From Chitinophaga rupis (GTDB taxonomy: Bacteria; Bacteroidota; Bacteroidia; Chitinophagales; Chitinophagaceae): a stretch of DNA of 64,000 bases. The notes under the pieces are model-generated. The model saw only the letters and a program-made list of their open reading frames with translations, had not been told where the DNA came from and did not search any database. The translations under genes were made by a program, and so were the position numbers. Position 1 is the first letter of the stretch. Each line of letters begins with the position of its first letter. The DNA lies in the NCBI RefSeq assembly GCF_900109685.1, contig NZ_FOBB01000003.1, positions 1 through 64,000 of the forward strand, given 5' to 3'. This document shows, in pieces, positions 40,901 through 48,346 of this stretch.

Positions 40901-43540
40901 TGATTCAAACGTGCGGTCCCAGGTATTGCTGGCCTGATATTTCAGGTACTCCTGCAGCTTGCAATATTCAGGATGGAAGGGCAGCAATACCGAGGCCCAG
41001 GAAGATTTAAATTTGGCGGCAAACTGTTCTGCTGTAAGCGCCTGCGGTTTTACATACGTGTTGCTGTTCTCATCATACACCAGGTCCGGCTTACCGGCTT
41101 CATCCAGGTAAACCAGATCGTCACGTTTATAAACAGGCACTGTATTTTCATTAGGCCTGTAATAGATAGAATATGTGTTGCTGCTGTCGCTTAGCTGAGC
41201 GTATTGCCCGGAGGGCGCAGATACGTCCATCAGCATGGTCTTTTTAATATCATCCGCTTCAGTGGATTCTCCGCATAAAGCCTGGCAGGCTGCTACTGCG
41301 GCCTGGTAAGCTGTCCAGGCTTCACCGGCATACAGCGCGGTATCTGCAATATTATTGCCCGCACTTATCACATAACTTACCCGGAAATCATCCCAGGTAC
41401 CTATACCGGCTTTACAGCTCTGGCAATCAGGGTAACACTGCGTGGTACGTTGTATTGCCTTCTGCTCCTCTATCACTTTTTCCAGCGTGGTACAAACATT
41501 GTTCTTCAGGAAAATGCTGTCACGATAGTAATCCATTCCCTGTTTGCTAAGAGAAAGCGACTTGGTAATTTCATAACTGCCTTTTACCAGATAAATATCA
41601 AACTCCACTGCAATGGGTGTGGGTGTGCTGCAGGTAGCGATAATGGAATCGGCTTTATAATTATGAATAATGGTATCAAACGGATGGCCTCCTAAATGCA
41701 GGTTATAGGCATCGTCGGTTATTTTGATCTCCAGGTCATATAATCCCGGGTAACAAACGTTATTGCTGTCACAATCCTTCTTCTTCATAACCGGCGGCGT
41801 AAGCACATATTTAAAGTGGTAGTTACCATCCTGTGCCACCAGCTGCGTTTGTTTGCTTTCCATTACCAGGTCCTTTACGGTATTGGTTCCCGGACCGGAA
41901 AGACTATCTGTAACTTCTATTGATTCTTTATTGGGGAGGTCAGAAAGGCTGCTGTTCAACGGTGAACCTGCCAGGGCAGTTGCGATGGTACGGCCATGCA
42001 TATCCCTATAAGACACTGCATACTGCCCATTCGCATCGCTTACCATGTTCTTGAAGTAGTGCGTTCTGTCACCTGCTTCAGTTCCAAACAGGGCGTCCAG
42101 ATCCTCCTGGGCCGGCGTTCCATAGAAATATTTAGTTTCATGGTTGCTACCGATCTTAAAAGTTTCTCCTACTTCGCTCTGCTTGCTGATACGGCCGGTA
42201 TTGTCCTGTGTGTATTGTGTTTCTGTAAAAGCGTACCCTTTTGCAGCCGGTATGTACTGGTTAATGCCGCTATTCTTTTCCGGGTTCAGTGCAGAATAAT
42301 ACTGGTTGGCGCCGCTGGTGCTATCCATTGGCGGAGCACTGGCTGTTAAATAGTCTGCCGGTTTTTCAATGTAGTCGTAATGATCTTTATCATATTCTGC
42401 TCCATTGATCTTATTAAGGTTACTCGTATATTTCAGCACATTGCTGAGGGTGGGCGCCGGTAATACTTGTATGGCAGGGCGTCCCTGGTAATCATATTTT
42501 GCTTCTGCTACAACGGTGGTATTGGTAATATTATCCTTTGTTACGGTTTGCCGGCTTCTTAAGCTGCCATCAAAGTATTGTACTACTACCTTACGCTTAC
42601 CATCTTCTGCAAAGCTAATAGATGACTGCCAGTTAAGACTGCGCTGATGCCCGCGGAATCCATATTTGCCTAAACCTGCAGCACCGGCATCAGAGCTCCA
42701 GGCAGTTTCCATACGGTTGTAATTCTTTTTTTCCTGAACGGCTCTTACCCGGTAAAATAGCACACCACCATCATCATACAGCAGGGGAATGGCATAAGTA
42801 TTACCGGTAATGGTTACACGCGTGGTGTTATAGGCAAAAATAAGCTGAGGACTTAAGGGGTTGTCATACCGGTTCAGCGCAGTGGAATCTACATAGGCCC
42901 ATTCCAGGTCGTACACATCTGCACCGATAGCCGTCGGCCAGGTTACAATAATCTCATCTGTTGAATCCGTGTTGGCAGGATTGTTACTGCTGATCGACTT
43001 AACTGCATCGCCAGTACAGGATAATTTATAGGCGGGATGCAGCTCCATTTCATTTTCTACCATCAACGCTTTCAGCACATTAGCAGGGGCTGTAAGGTTC
43101 AGGATCTTAACATTTACCCGGTGTGCATTATTAAACACAAAGCTGTTACGCATAGTGTAGGTATGCGCCGTATCGTAATTGATGATAAGATCCTGGTCTA
43201 TTGAATCAACCGACAGATCCGGTTTGGTATAGTAGATACGTACCCCGGCGGTTGCGCTGAATGTAGCCGGGAGATATACGTTGGAATATTCGTTGATCTT
43301 AAACGTAATAATATTCCTTACAGCATAAGGGGTATCCAGCTTGCTCTGGAGGGATGCATCAAAATAAATGCTGTCCTGCACCATCACGGTGGCACCTTTT
43401 ATTAGCTGTCCGGTGTTACCATCCAGCACTTTTTTGAGCACAATACCTGATCCGGTTTGTGCCTGTGATCTATTTATTATTATCAGCAAGAACGCCAGTA
43501 AAAGCCATTTACCAGTCTGTTGCAGCAAAGATGGGTTCAT
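34964..43540 (-). CDS. Giant RHS-repeat protein with C-terminal putative zinc-phospholipase-C-like toxin
   Basis: 2858 residues. Signal peptide ending RSQAQ. The N-terminal 1300 residues include a Bacteroidota RHS N-domain (GLGKYGFRGHQRSLNWQSSI, YFDGSLRSRQTVTKDNITNT). Around 1325-1600 is a propeller-like region (DNGYVLAGATTG, DSGYIGIGTTSS). From about 1820 YD repeats follow (YDQAGNLVKTV, YDRLGRLAAS, YDALNRLVGM, YDAAGNRICKT), ending in the RHS core ARVYDPRVGRFLSADKFKKE (about 2540). After the core (about 2575-2858) comes a variable tip with many His and Asp: YFDHFVHMDLSMHIHP and LHTLGDSWAHSY. The latter gives H2682-x3-D2686-x3-H2690, the metal motif of phospholipase C/S1-P1-like enzymes, followed by FEHAQGGPEHGKIADN. 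The cage would hold the tip until release. Toxin activity is inferred. Confidence 0.88.
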   Translation of the reverse strand: MNPSLLQQTGKWLLLAFLLIIINRSQAQTGSGIVLKKVLDGNTGQLIKGATVMVQDSIYFDASLQSKLDTPYAVRNIITFKINEYSNVYLPATFSATAGVRIYYTKPDLSVDSIDQDLIINYDTAHTYTMRNSFVFNNAHRVNVKILNLTAPANVLKALMVENEMELHPAYKLSCTGDAVKSISSNNPANTDSTDEIIVTWPTAIGADVYDLEWAYVDSTALNRYDNPLSPQLIFAYNTTRVTITGNTYAIPLLYDDGGVLFYRVRAVQEKKNYNRMETAWSSDAGAAGLGKYGFRGHQRSLNWQSSISFAEDGKRKVVVQYFDGSLRSRQTVTKDNITNTTVVAEAKYDYQGRPAIQVLPAPTLSNVLKYTSNLNKINGAEYDKDHYDYIEKPADYLTASAPPMDSTSGANQYYSALNPEKNSGINQYIPAAKGYAFTETQYTQDNTGRISKQSEVGETFKIGSNHETKYFYGTPAQEDLDALFGTEAGDRTHYFKNMVSDANGQYAVSYRDMHGRTIATALAGSPLNSSLSDLPNKESIEVTDSLSGPGTNTVKDLVMESKQTQLVAQDGNYHFKYVLTPPVMKKKDCDSNNVCYPGLYDLEIKITDDAYNLHLGGHPFDTIIHNYKADSIIATCSTPTPIAVEFDIYLVKGSYEITKSLSLSKQGMDYYRDSIFLKNNVCTTLEKVIEEQKAIQRTTQCYPDCQSCKAGIGTWDDFRVSYVISAGNNIADTALYAGEAWTAYQAAVAACQALCGESTEADDIKKTMLMDVSAPSGQYAQLSDSSNTYSIYYRPNENTVPVYKRDDLVYLDEAGKPDLVYDENSNTYVKPQALTAEQFAAKFKSSWASVLLPFHPEYCKLQEYLKYQASNTWDRTFESIDNYAQAKAGGYLNPTNIAGLPFPPGNTDPLAQTQKAALDSKLNNYQGNYSLWSLATASVKCGKNETGCPVKYNSPAKAFDEINLCDGDRDMAWRSFRQLYLNIKKDIINAALANATCAGKKSPTPAVLSQAGKTARFNTGSDALAQGGLGDLTNPNPNQQQAENNASAAEAQLYADNCNAYVKYWIQQLAPCKYDSASVQNDIVPKLLEICKQGADINHQQGSSTVKPGSTYAYKSFEQVLAEYNEQHHITDPLTCNTQLITIPQPYDKQSAFVDKKSYTKPDECECNKLKDLQREYLAIKKPGDANLSAYLHRTRGVDISQTDLDVLLDACNTTGTASCSWLPKPITIPALIQCNVGAACASCAEVTGLYNTFLSTYPGVEPLTGDVDSVQQMKNDLFAKYMNNHLGFNKQAWEYLSFMNDCGQAPAPGNGVVVCKPGGEQSKQMVSSYTNGGTDFITDIHRTTDNGYVLAGATTGCSKGGKDAYVIKTNSAGEVVWAKTYGAEQDDEFTRLVPTADSGYIGIGTTSSYCYDRGAIMIVKLDAAGAVTWNKVIDFADHGGKGTDVIQTQDHRYGFAGLRTMAGNNTDWVIGVLSEEGEMSWMKQLNITGDKKPVVLTEVKNFYSDEVSTSLLLAGTSVKTQDTYDALVFEIVSQTGDVIEKRQFDLDHLDNAVTSIFKATRTTNRVAIESNGAGMLMDLNFDYAGLSPMRLNSPGTLVPQTWTAIPAADEGSYATQSVSSPQQDVYWHKFNNENALQWSSHVRIAANERLGRISVNPDGTLAGSGIYNGQSAMLMLANINGKTGCNDTTVTLPVQSTVNVTDLYPQLQTDSLLGTDRISTVVIGETVCIPTRSIVGCPGLDSCYTVSDGPLLCGNAAAVFPGIEPDDISSCSDSTYFAVSAGTVLYNALRDSLRNDFEQNYVRTALQAGVLEKFAVTYNSSEYHYTLYYYDQAGNLVKTVPPAGVVKDRSDSWLAQVRAARAAGQQKIPVHTMVSSYRYNTLNQIISQKTLDAGKSLFWYDRLGRLAASQSAQQALTNKYSYTLYDDIGRISEVGEVTSGVPMSDNISRNANNMSQWISNVAGTKTQITRTVYDLPYEAFKGKGVLDATNLRNRIAWMAVYENAARLDTNGYTAGTFYSYNIHGDVDTLLQDFKLGTMRNKNNRWKKLVYNYDLISGNVNMVSYEPGLKDAFYHRFSYDAENRITNVLTSHDSIYWENDAFYQYYKHAPLARAVIGQQQLQGLDYAYTLQGWLKGINSTALTTGFDMGHDGTAGNITAKDVFGFSLHYFGDNDYKPVNAMVNAFANITAAGNSFKPVYNGNIAAISINIPKAGEPLLYTYKYDALNRLVGMDALHTMNVDANTWTPVAIPDFGERISYDPNGNILRYKRNGSPALTGKPREMDSLTYHYEPGTNRLSAINDSVGAGNYDTDIDSQLPGNYRYDAIGNMVFDSAADIANIEWNVYGKIRNITRKNGTTINYTYDAAGNRICKTVNGIETWYVRDGNGSVMSVYVNGDNNINGGLLSQTEVHLYGSSRIGISNRAIDVLDLTIPQGPGLGNFERGRNVSFIRGNKLFELSNHLGNVLVTVADSKKAMSVDGNTVEHYEAKVTSAQDYYPFGMLQPGRNWNIENYRYGFNGKENDNEVKGEGNSLDFGARVYDPRVGRFLSADKFKKEAAGWTPYRFAFNNPMRVVDRDGNWEEDGHFWTVYAMGVAMGLTKLRAFEIAIKAEYFDHFVHMDLSMHIHPHKSGLAWGKDGGLGTWADPKLQGKWHGLTGGLQMYVNRNAKNSILEDKDLNYLHTLGDSWAHSYVDERGVRVMYGKKNRNNPNDFVRIGARVALGDITFEHAQGGPEHGKIADNIADRRVAYANYVDDLQSVFNDPRFAYNSEVLVNNPDKMIFAYVQRFGKTKDNNIFLLQSFIHYKTGNGSFQSISEDQIKLLAGYFDKLGVKYETFSIEEKKSGGTKTTYFLNVKKK

Positions 43541-43546
43541 ATATTT

Positions 43547-44293
43547 CTATAGGTTAGGCGATCCTGTAAATATTTTATATTCATTATAGGCAGGGGTTGT
43601 TTTGAATTCATTCCCTTCTTTACGAAAGAACTGATCCTCACTAAACGTTCTGCTATCTATTTTGATCTGCTTGTAATGGTCAAAGGAGGTTTGTATCACC
43701 GCATATTCTCCGTAGCCGGCATCTGTTGCGGATACACCAGGGTCCATTAGCAGGGCTGTTTTTACTATATAGCGCGTAGCAGTGATATACCCGGAGCTTT
43801 TGTCTATGAGCATTTCCATTTGCCGGCAGGCGCCGCCGGGCTGAAAATAGATACGCAATGTTTTAAGATCACCTTGCTCTGCCACACTGCATTGCTTTAC
43901 GCCGGCCCTTTCCAGCATATCCCTCAGCTGTGCTACCGGATCGCCGGTTACAAAATCGGCGGGTTTGGTGAGATAGATCATTTTCTCCTGCTGGAACAGC
44001 GTAATATTATAGCGCTCATTTACTACTGTTTCCATATTGGTCATCCAGTAATGATAACGCTTGCCGGAGAGCTCCATTTTACCCTGTAATGAGTCCAGTA
44101 CCAGCTCCGGCTGATGTTCGCTCGTATAGGTATATTTAATATCAAATGAAAGCTCATGCGCCTGGTATACCGACTGCAGCCGTTTCATTTCAGCAAACAG
44201 CCTGGTAGTGTCGTTTACTGTCTGGGCTTTTGCCTGTACCTGCAGCAGCAATGTTATTGCTGCCATGATCAAAAATATCCTGCGTGTTTGCAT
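43547..44293 (-). CDS. Secreted protein of the RHS block, unknown function (LolA-like impression)
   Basis: 248 residues. Signal peptide MQTRRIFLIMAAITLLLQVQ ending AKAQ. The pattern of long strands with YHYWMTNMETVVNERYNI and LDSLQGKMELSGKRYHY gives a faint impression of the LolA/LppX half-barrel, which binds acyl chains, but this is not firm. There are two mature cysteines (KQCSV, GGACR). Encoded one base after the 1174-residue gene and six bases before the RHS gene, so it is translated with both. A chaperone or lipid-handling helper for the large proteins would fit, as inference. Confidence 0.7.
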   Translation of the reverse strand: MQTRRIFLIMAAITLLLQVQAKAQTVNDTTRLFAEMKRLQSVYQAHELSFDIKYTYTSEHQPELVLDSLQGKMELSGKRYHYWMTNMETVVNERYNITLFQQEKMIYLTKPADFVTGDPVAQLRDMLERAGVKQCSVAEQGDLKTLRIYFQPGGACRQMEMLIDKSSGYITATRYIVKTALLMDPGVSATDAGYGEYAVIQTSFDHYKQIKIDSRTFSEDQFFRKEGNEFKTTPAYNEYKIFTGSPNL

Positions 44294-44294
44294 A

Positions 44295-47200
44295 TCAGTT
44301 ACCGGTGTTTGCAGCGTCGTCTTTAATGAAAGCGTTTCTTGTTTCCTTAATTGTTTTCACGCCTCTTTCTGTTTCCTTTTTCACACGTGTCAGCGTACCA
44401 TCATCATCATATTCATAAAAAGTTGCGTAGTTATTTTCATCCAGCTCCGCCATCAGCCGCATGTTTTTCGGATCATAGACATAGGACTTCATATTAGCGT
44501 TATAGGGATGAATGCGGATATCATCAAAATAGGCGGTAGCATCGCCAGTGGCCTGCAGTATTAGCGACAGTGTATCTGTACCTGCCGGTAAGTCTACCAC
44601 CTGCTCATAACGCTGCCAGCCATCTATAATACTACCGGATGGTTTGGCTATAACGGTTGTATTACCGGCGCCACTTACTATCAGTGTGATCTGGTTGCCG
44701 GTATAGGCGGTACATTTGCAATCCTGCGATTCTTTTACCCATGCGCTGAGCAATATCTTTTTGCCTGCGAGCGGCGAGAAAGAAGGCAGCAGCACACTGG
44801 TATTGGCACGCACACTTTTTAATACCGGTGAAGGACTACAGGTATTACCGCCCTGGTTAAAGGATGGATTGGTTAACGCCATATCTGTAGCGGACACCGG
44901 CACCTTTATGCCGATGCTGTCGCCATCCTGTTTGCGGATGCGCAGGCTATAGCGGCCTGTATGCCATTGTGTACTATCCAGACGGACTTCCGTACCTGGC
45001 AGATAAAACCGGCGGCCGGTAGCACAGCCCTGATCACAGCTGCTGCCGTAACCATAATCTTCAAAACCATCAAATGCAATTTCCCGGTAATGACTATTCT
45101 GTGCGATGGCTACCGGTGCAGCGTCATCATAACCGTATAAACCACTGTTGTAACGGCCAAATGCATCCCTATTTTCCAGCTCAAAGCCTTTTTTATTAAA
45201 TATGGTAACTTCTGAGTTCCATACCCAGCGAGTGGTGTCTACCGGCTGGGAGGTCCATCGACTGGTTTGTTTTTTCCAGAAAGCAGAAAAGTCATTAAAG
45301 GCACCGTCATGGCGTATGTCTGTTGCCGATGGTGCGGGATCCGACTGTTCACGCAGGCCATAGTAATCATAAGAGCGTACCGGGCGCCAGTTGCCTAACA
45401 AGCCGTATGCATAAGGGTTTACACTGGTATCGGTTATAGCGCTGTAGCAGGTTATTACGTAAGGCGCCAGCACAATGGTTATATCGTCTTCAATAGGCTG
45501 ATGACAGATGTCTGCGCTGATCTTCACATGGTAGTTACCTCCAGTACCACTGGTTACCGGCTTCAGCACCGGGTTTTGGGTGGTATCGAAAATATTACCG
45601 TCCGGGTCCTTCCATTCATACCTGATGGCTGTTGTGGGCAGGTTAATTACTTTAAAGTGGATCTCATCTCCCAGGCAGTATTGCGGTTTATCTGAAGAGG
45701 CTACCTGCGCGGTGGCAAAATCTATTACCTTGATGGTTTGCACTGCTGCTGCACCACATTCATCTTCTACCCTTACATCGTAATTAAGATTTTTCTTTAG
45801 CGTATAGGTGCCACCGGATGATGCCGTACTGAACTTACCAGTGGTGTTAGTGGCGAGGAAAGGCCCTGTGGCACCCTGGCCGGCAGCTGCCAACCTGTAG
45901 GTATACACACCGGTGGCTGCTTTACTGCCGTTAATGGCTACTGCGGTTATGTTACCGGAGTCTTCCGGCAGGCCCGGACATACCCACCCCAGGGAATGGT
46001 TAACGTCTATGGCTAATGGACGGTATATGAACGTAGCTGATTGCATATTCACATCATTACCCGGATAAGAATAATCATACACACCGGATCCGTTAGCGCC
46101 AATTGCAATTTTATATTCTCCTTCCAAAGGCAAGAGCAGTGAAGCGCCTTCTGCTATTATTCTGCCATCAAATGCGCCGGGGCCCTGGGTTATTTTGAAA
46201 TAAACCGGCAGGCTTTCATCCTGGTACATAGCGGTGCCGGAGGGCGTTATTTTCAGGCCGGTACAGGTTTGCTCTTCTGTAAAACTCCAGGTATAGCGGT
46301 AAACATCTCTTTCCTCCACGAGAACGGGCAGGTCATAAGTTCCACATTCGTCTGTGATCCTGAAAGTATAATTACCCGGATAGAAATTATATCCGTTAGA
46401 CGGTTTGAGCGCAAAATAATAGTCGTTGGGATACCCCTCCGATACTATCTCAGAAAAGATATAATTAGAGGGTGTAAGCAATTGTACATGGGTACCTCCG
46501 CTAAAATTGCCAGTAGTCTTATTGAGCTGGAAATAAATCGCGCCATCATTACCATAAGCACCAGCGTTATTATATTTATAAACCGTATATGGATTAGCGT
46601 TATTGGGGGCAGATACCTGCCAGTTAGGATTATTTACTATCTGGTAACCATCTTTTGTTGTAATAGTAACAGTATAGCTGCCATAGGGAAGGCCTTTAAT
46701 GATACGGCTTTGATTTATAACGCCTACTGTATCATACCAAATAGCATTGGTGCTGTTATTCTTTATTGTTGTATAAACCGGGAGGCAAATATTCAGGTTT
46801 GGGTCAGGATAAATATAATAGGTAGCATCAAAATTCAGGGCACAATGTGGGGTATATCCCAGGGGTGCATAGGGTGCTGGCAGTACAAGCGAAACCGGCG
46901 TTTCCTGCCCGCAGGGCGTTTGTATGTAAAACGTAAGCGCTTTGCCGTAGCTATCCTTAAAAGTTTGTCCTGCAGGCAATGTAATGGCATCCGTGTTAGA
47001 GGAGATCATTTGCTTATATGGTTGTTTGGCGCCGCCGTTATAAGCTATTGTATATTTTAATGGTGTATCAAAGTTTGTATATGTAGAATAAAAGGGACTG
47101 TTAGAATAGAAAGCCGGTACGCTTACAATAAACTGGTTACAGCCTATCATCGTTAGAGAACCAGTGTATACATCTCCTGCCGGTAACACCGGCAGCTCTT

Positions 47201-47819
47201 CAATAACCACTGTTTGCGTGGCTGCTGTAGCGCCGCAGGCGTCCGTAATGACCATCGTATAACTTCCCTTTGGTAAGCTGTCAATGGTCAGGTTACCATT
47301 TACTGTAAAGGCGGTACGCCCTGTATAAGCGGATGGTTTGGCGGTGATGCTTATGCTGTAAGGCAGCTTACCATTTGCCAGGGATACCAGCACCTGCCCG
47401 GTGCTGCAGCTGTTAAGCGTAAGGCGTTGCTGCGTGGCTGCTGCCGTAAAAGGGATATAATTGCCCGGCACTGTAATGGTATAGGAAACCGATACTGCGG
47501 CACCATTACATACACCTTCTGCGATGGCCCGGTATTGCCCGGCCGGTACGTTTTCAAATACTGCAGAAGTATTAGGCGATACAGAATAACCACCCCCGCT
47601 AAGTGGCTGCAGGCTGTATAGTATATTAGTAATGGAGCCTGCATCCGCACCGGTAAGGGAAGTTGTGATACTTCCGTTTGCCGCACAGGTGGAGGCAGTG
47701 GCGGTGGCTGTAAGCCCCCAGCTACACTGGGCCCGCAAACCGGTGGCTGATAGTGTAAGCACCAGCACTGCTACCAGGAAAGCTATATACCTATTGTTAC
47801 TATGAAAGTTCTGTGTCAT
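44295..47819 (-). CDS. Large secreted adhesin-like protein with SprB-like repeats and RHS-like C-terminus
   Basis: 1174 residues. Signal peptide ends LRAQC. The N-terminal 700 residues contain several beta-sandwich units of SprB/T9SS-substrate style, each with a Cys near the start (ASTCAANGSITTSLTGADAG; LNSCSTGQVLVSLANGKLPY). The middle has a PKD/Ig-like unit (RYEWKDPDGNIFDTTQNPVL). Residues about 985-1125 look like a carbohydrate-binding beta-jelly roll (LLPSFSPLAGKKILLSAWVK, DGWQRYEQVVDLPAG, AYFDDIRIHPYNA). The last 50 residues read like one YD unit (SYVYDPKNMRLMAELDENNY, EYDDDGTLTRVK). No T9SS sorting domain at the C-terminus. It probably works with the RHS protein. Confidence 0.78.
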   Translation of the reverse strand: MTQNFHSNNRYIAFLVAVLVLTLSATGLRAQCSWGLTATATASTCAANGSITTSLTGADAGSITNILYSLQPLSGGGYSVSPNTSAVFENVPAGQYRAIAEGVCNGAAVSVSYTITVPGNYIPFTAAATQQRLTLNSCSTGQVLVSLANGKLPYSISITAKPSAYTGRTAFTVNGNLTIDSLPKGSYTMVITDACGATAATQTVVIEELPVLPAGDVYTGSLTMIGCNQFIVSVPAFYSNSPFYSTYTNFDTPLKYTIAYNGGAKQPYKQMISSNTDAITLPAGQTFKDSYGKALTFYIQTPCGQETPVSLVLPAPYAPLGYTPHCALNFDATYYIYPDPNLNICLPVYTTIKNNSTNAIWYDTVGVINQSRIIKGLPYGSYTVTITTKDGYQIVNNPNWQVSAPNNANPYTVYKYNNAGAYGNDGAIYFQLNKTTGNFSGGTHVQLLTPSNYIFSEIVSEGYPNDYYFALKPSNGYNFYPGNYTFRITDECGTYDLPVLVEERDVYRYTWSFTEEQTCTGLKITPSGTAMYQDESLPVYFKITQGPGAFDGRIIAEGASLLLPLEGEYKIAIGANGSGVYDYSYPGNDVNMQSATFIYRPLAIDVNHSLGWVCPGLPEDSGNITAVAINGSKAATGVYTYRLAAAGQGATGPFLATNTTGKFSTASSGGTYTLKKNLNYDVRVEDECGAAAVQTIKVIDFATAQVASSDKPQYCLGDEIHFKVINLPTTAIRYEWKDPDGNIFDTTQNPVLKPVTSGTGGNYHVKISADICHQPIEDDITIVLAPYVITCYSAITDTSVNPYAYGLLGNWRPVRSYDYYGLREQSDPAPSATDIRHDGAFNDFSAFWKKQTSRWTSQPVDTTRWVWNSEVTIFNKKGFELENRDAFGRYNSGLYGYDDAAPVAIAQNSHYREIAFDGFEDYGYGSSCDQGCATGRRFYLPGTEVRLDSTQWHTGRYSLRIRKQDGDSIGIKVPVSATDMALTNPSFNQGGNTCSPSPVLKSVRANTSVLLPSFSPLAGKKILLSAWVKESQDCKCTAYTGNQITLIVSGAGNTTVIAKPSGSIIDGWQRYEQVVDLPAGTDTLSLILQATGDATAYFDDIRIHPYNANMKSYVYDPKNMRLMAELDENNYATFYEYDDDGTLTRVKKETERGVKTIKETRNAFIKDDAANTGN

Positions 47820-47825
47820 TGGATC

Positions 47826-48338
47826 CTATGATTTTTTCCGGTAGTAACAGGTATATACCTGTTTTACAGCCTGATTCCTGTTATTGTCTTTATAAAAAGA
47901 TGCCGGCAACAGCAGCACCAGCTCCGATGTTTCCTGTAAACGGTAAGTGTAGGTAATTCCCGGCGCAGGTGGCTGCGCAGCTGATTGCTGCTGCGGAACT
48001 GCGCGCTGGAATACCAGCACTCCCTTGCCCTGCAACATATATTTTCCCGATTCTGTACTGTTCTTCCGCTTTATAACAAAATCATGCTCCAGCAGCTGCA
48101 GCTGTTGTGGCACCAAACCGCTTACCTTATCTGCATCAGCCGGTAAAGTGATAGTTTTTTCTTCCAGCAGCTGGTTACCCTGCTGACTGAATACCTGCAT
48201 CTCCACCTTTATAAGCTGCCACTCTCCTTTTAAGCCGGCGGCATCTGATGCCTGCTGTGCATACAGGCTGCCACAGCTCAGCACTGCTACCAGCGCCATT
48301 ACTATCTTTTGTAAACGCATATATCTGAGTTTTTCCAT
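47826..48338 (-). CDS. Small secreted protein of the RHS block, unknown function
   Basis: 170 residues. The N-terminus has a basic start (MEKLRYMRLQKIVMALVAVL) and signal peptide ending YAQQ. The mature part is beta-rich (KGEWQLIKVEMQVFSQQGNQ, EHDFVIKRKNSTESGKYMLQ) and has a lipocalin-like look (WQLI... with strand pairs), but no family is certain. It is seven bases upstream of the 1174-residue gene and eight bases after the PA14 gene, so it belongs to the same transcript. Confidence 0.7.
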   Translation of the reverse strand: MEKLRYMRLQKIVMALVAVLSCGSLYAQQASDAAGLKGEWQLIKVEMQVFSQQGNQLLEEKTITLPADADKVSGLVPQQLQLLEHDFVIKRKNSTESGKYMLQGKGVLVFQRAVPQQQSAAQPPAPGITYTYRLQETSELVLLLPASFYKDNNRNQAVKQVYTCYYRKKS

Positions 48339-48346
48339 TTTACAGT

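Noticed and set aside
46269..47060. 263-codon plus-strand open frame opposite the 1174-residue secreted protein
   Set aside because: Antisense shadow with no recognisable domain, start site or promoter; the opposite strand has a signal peptide and tight operon spacing.
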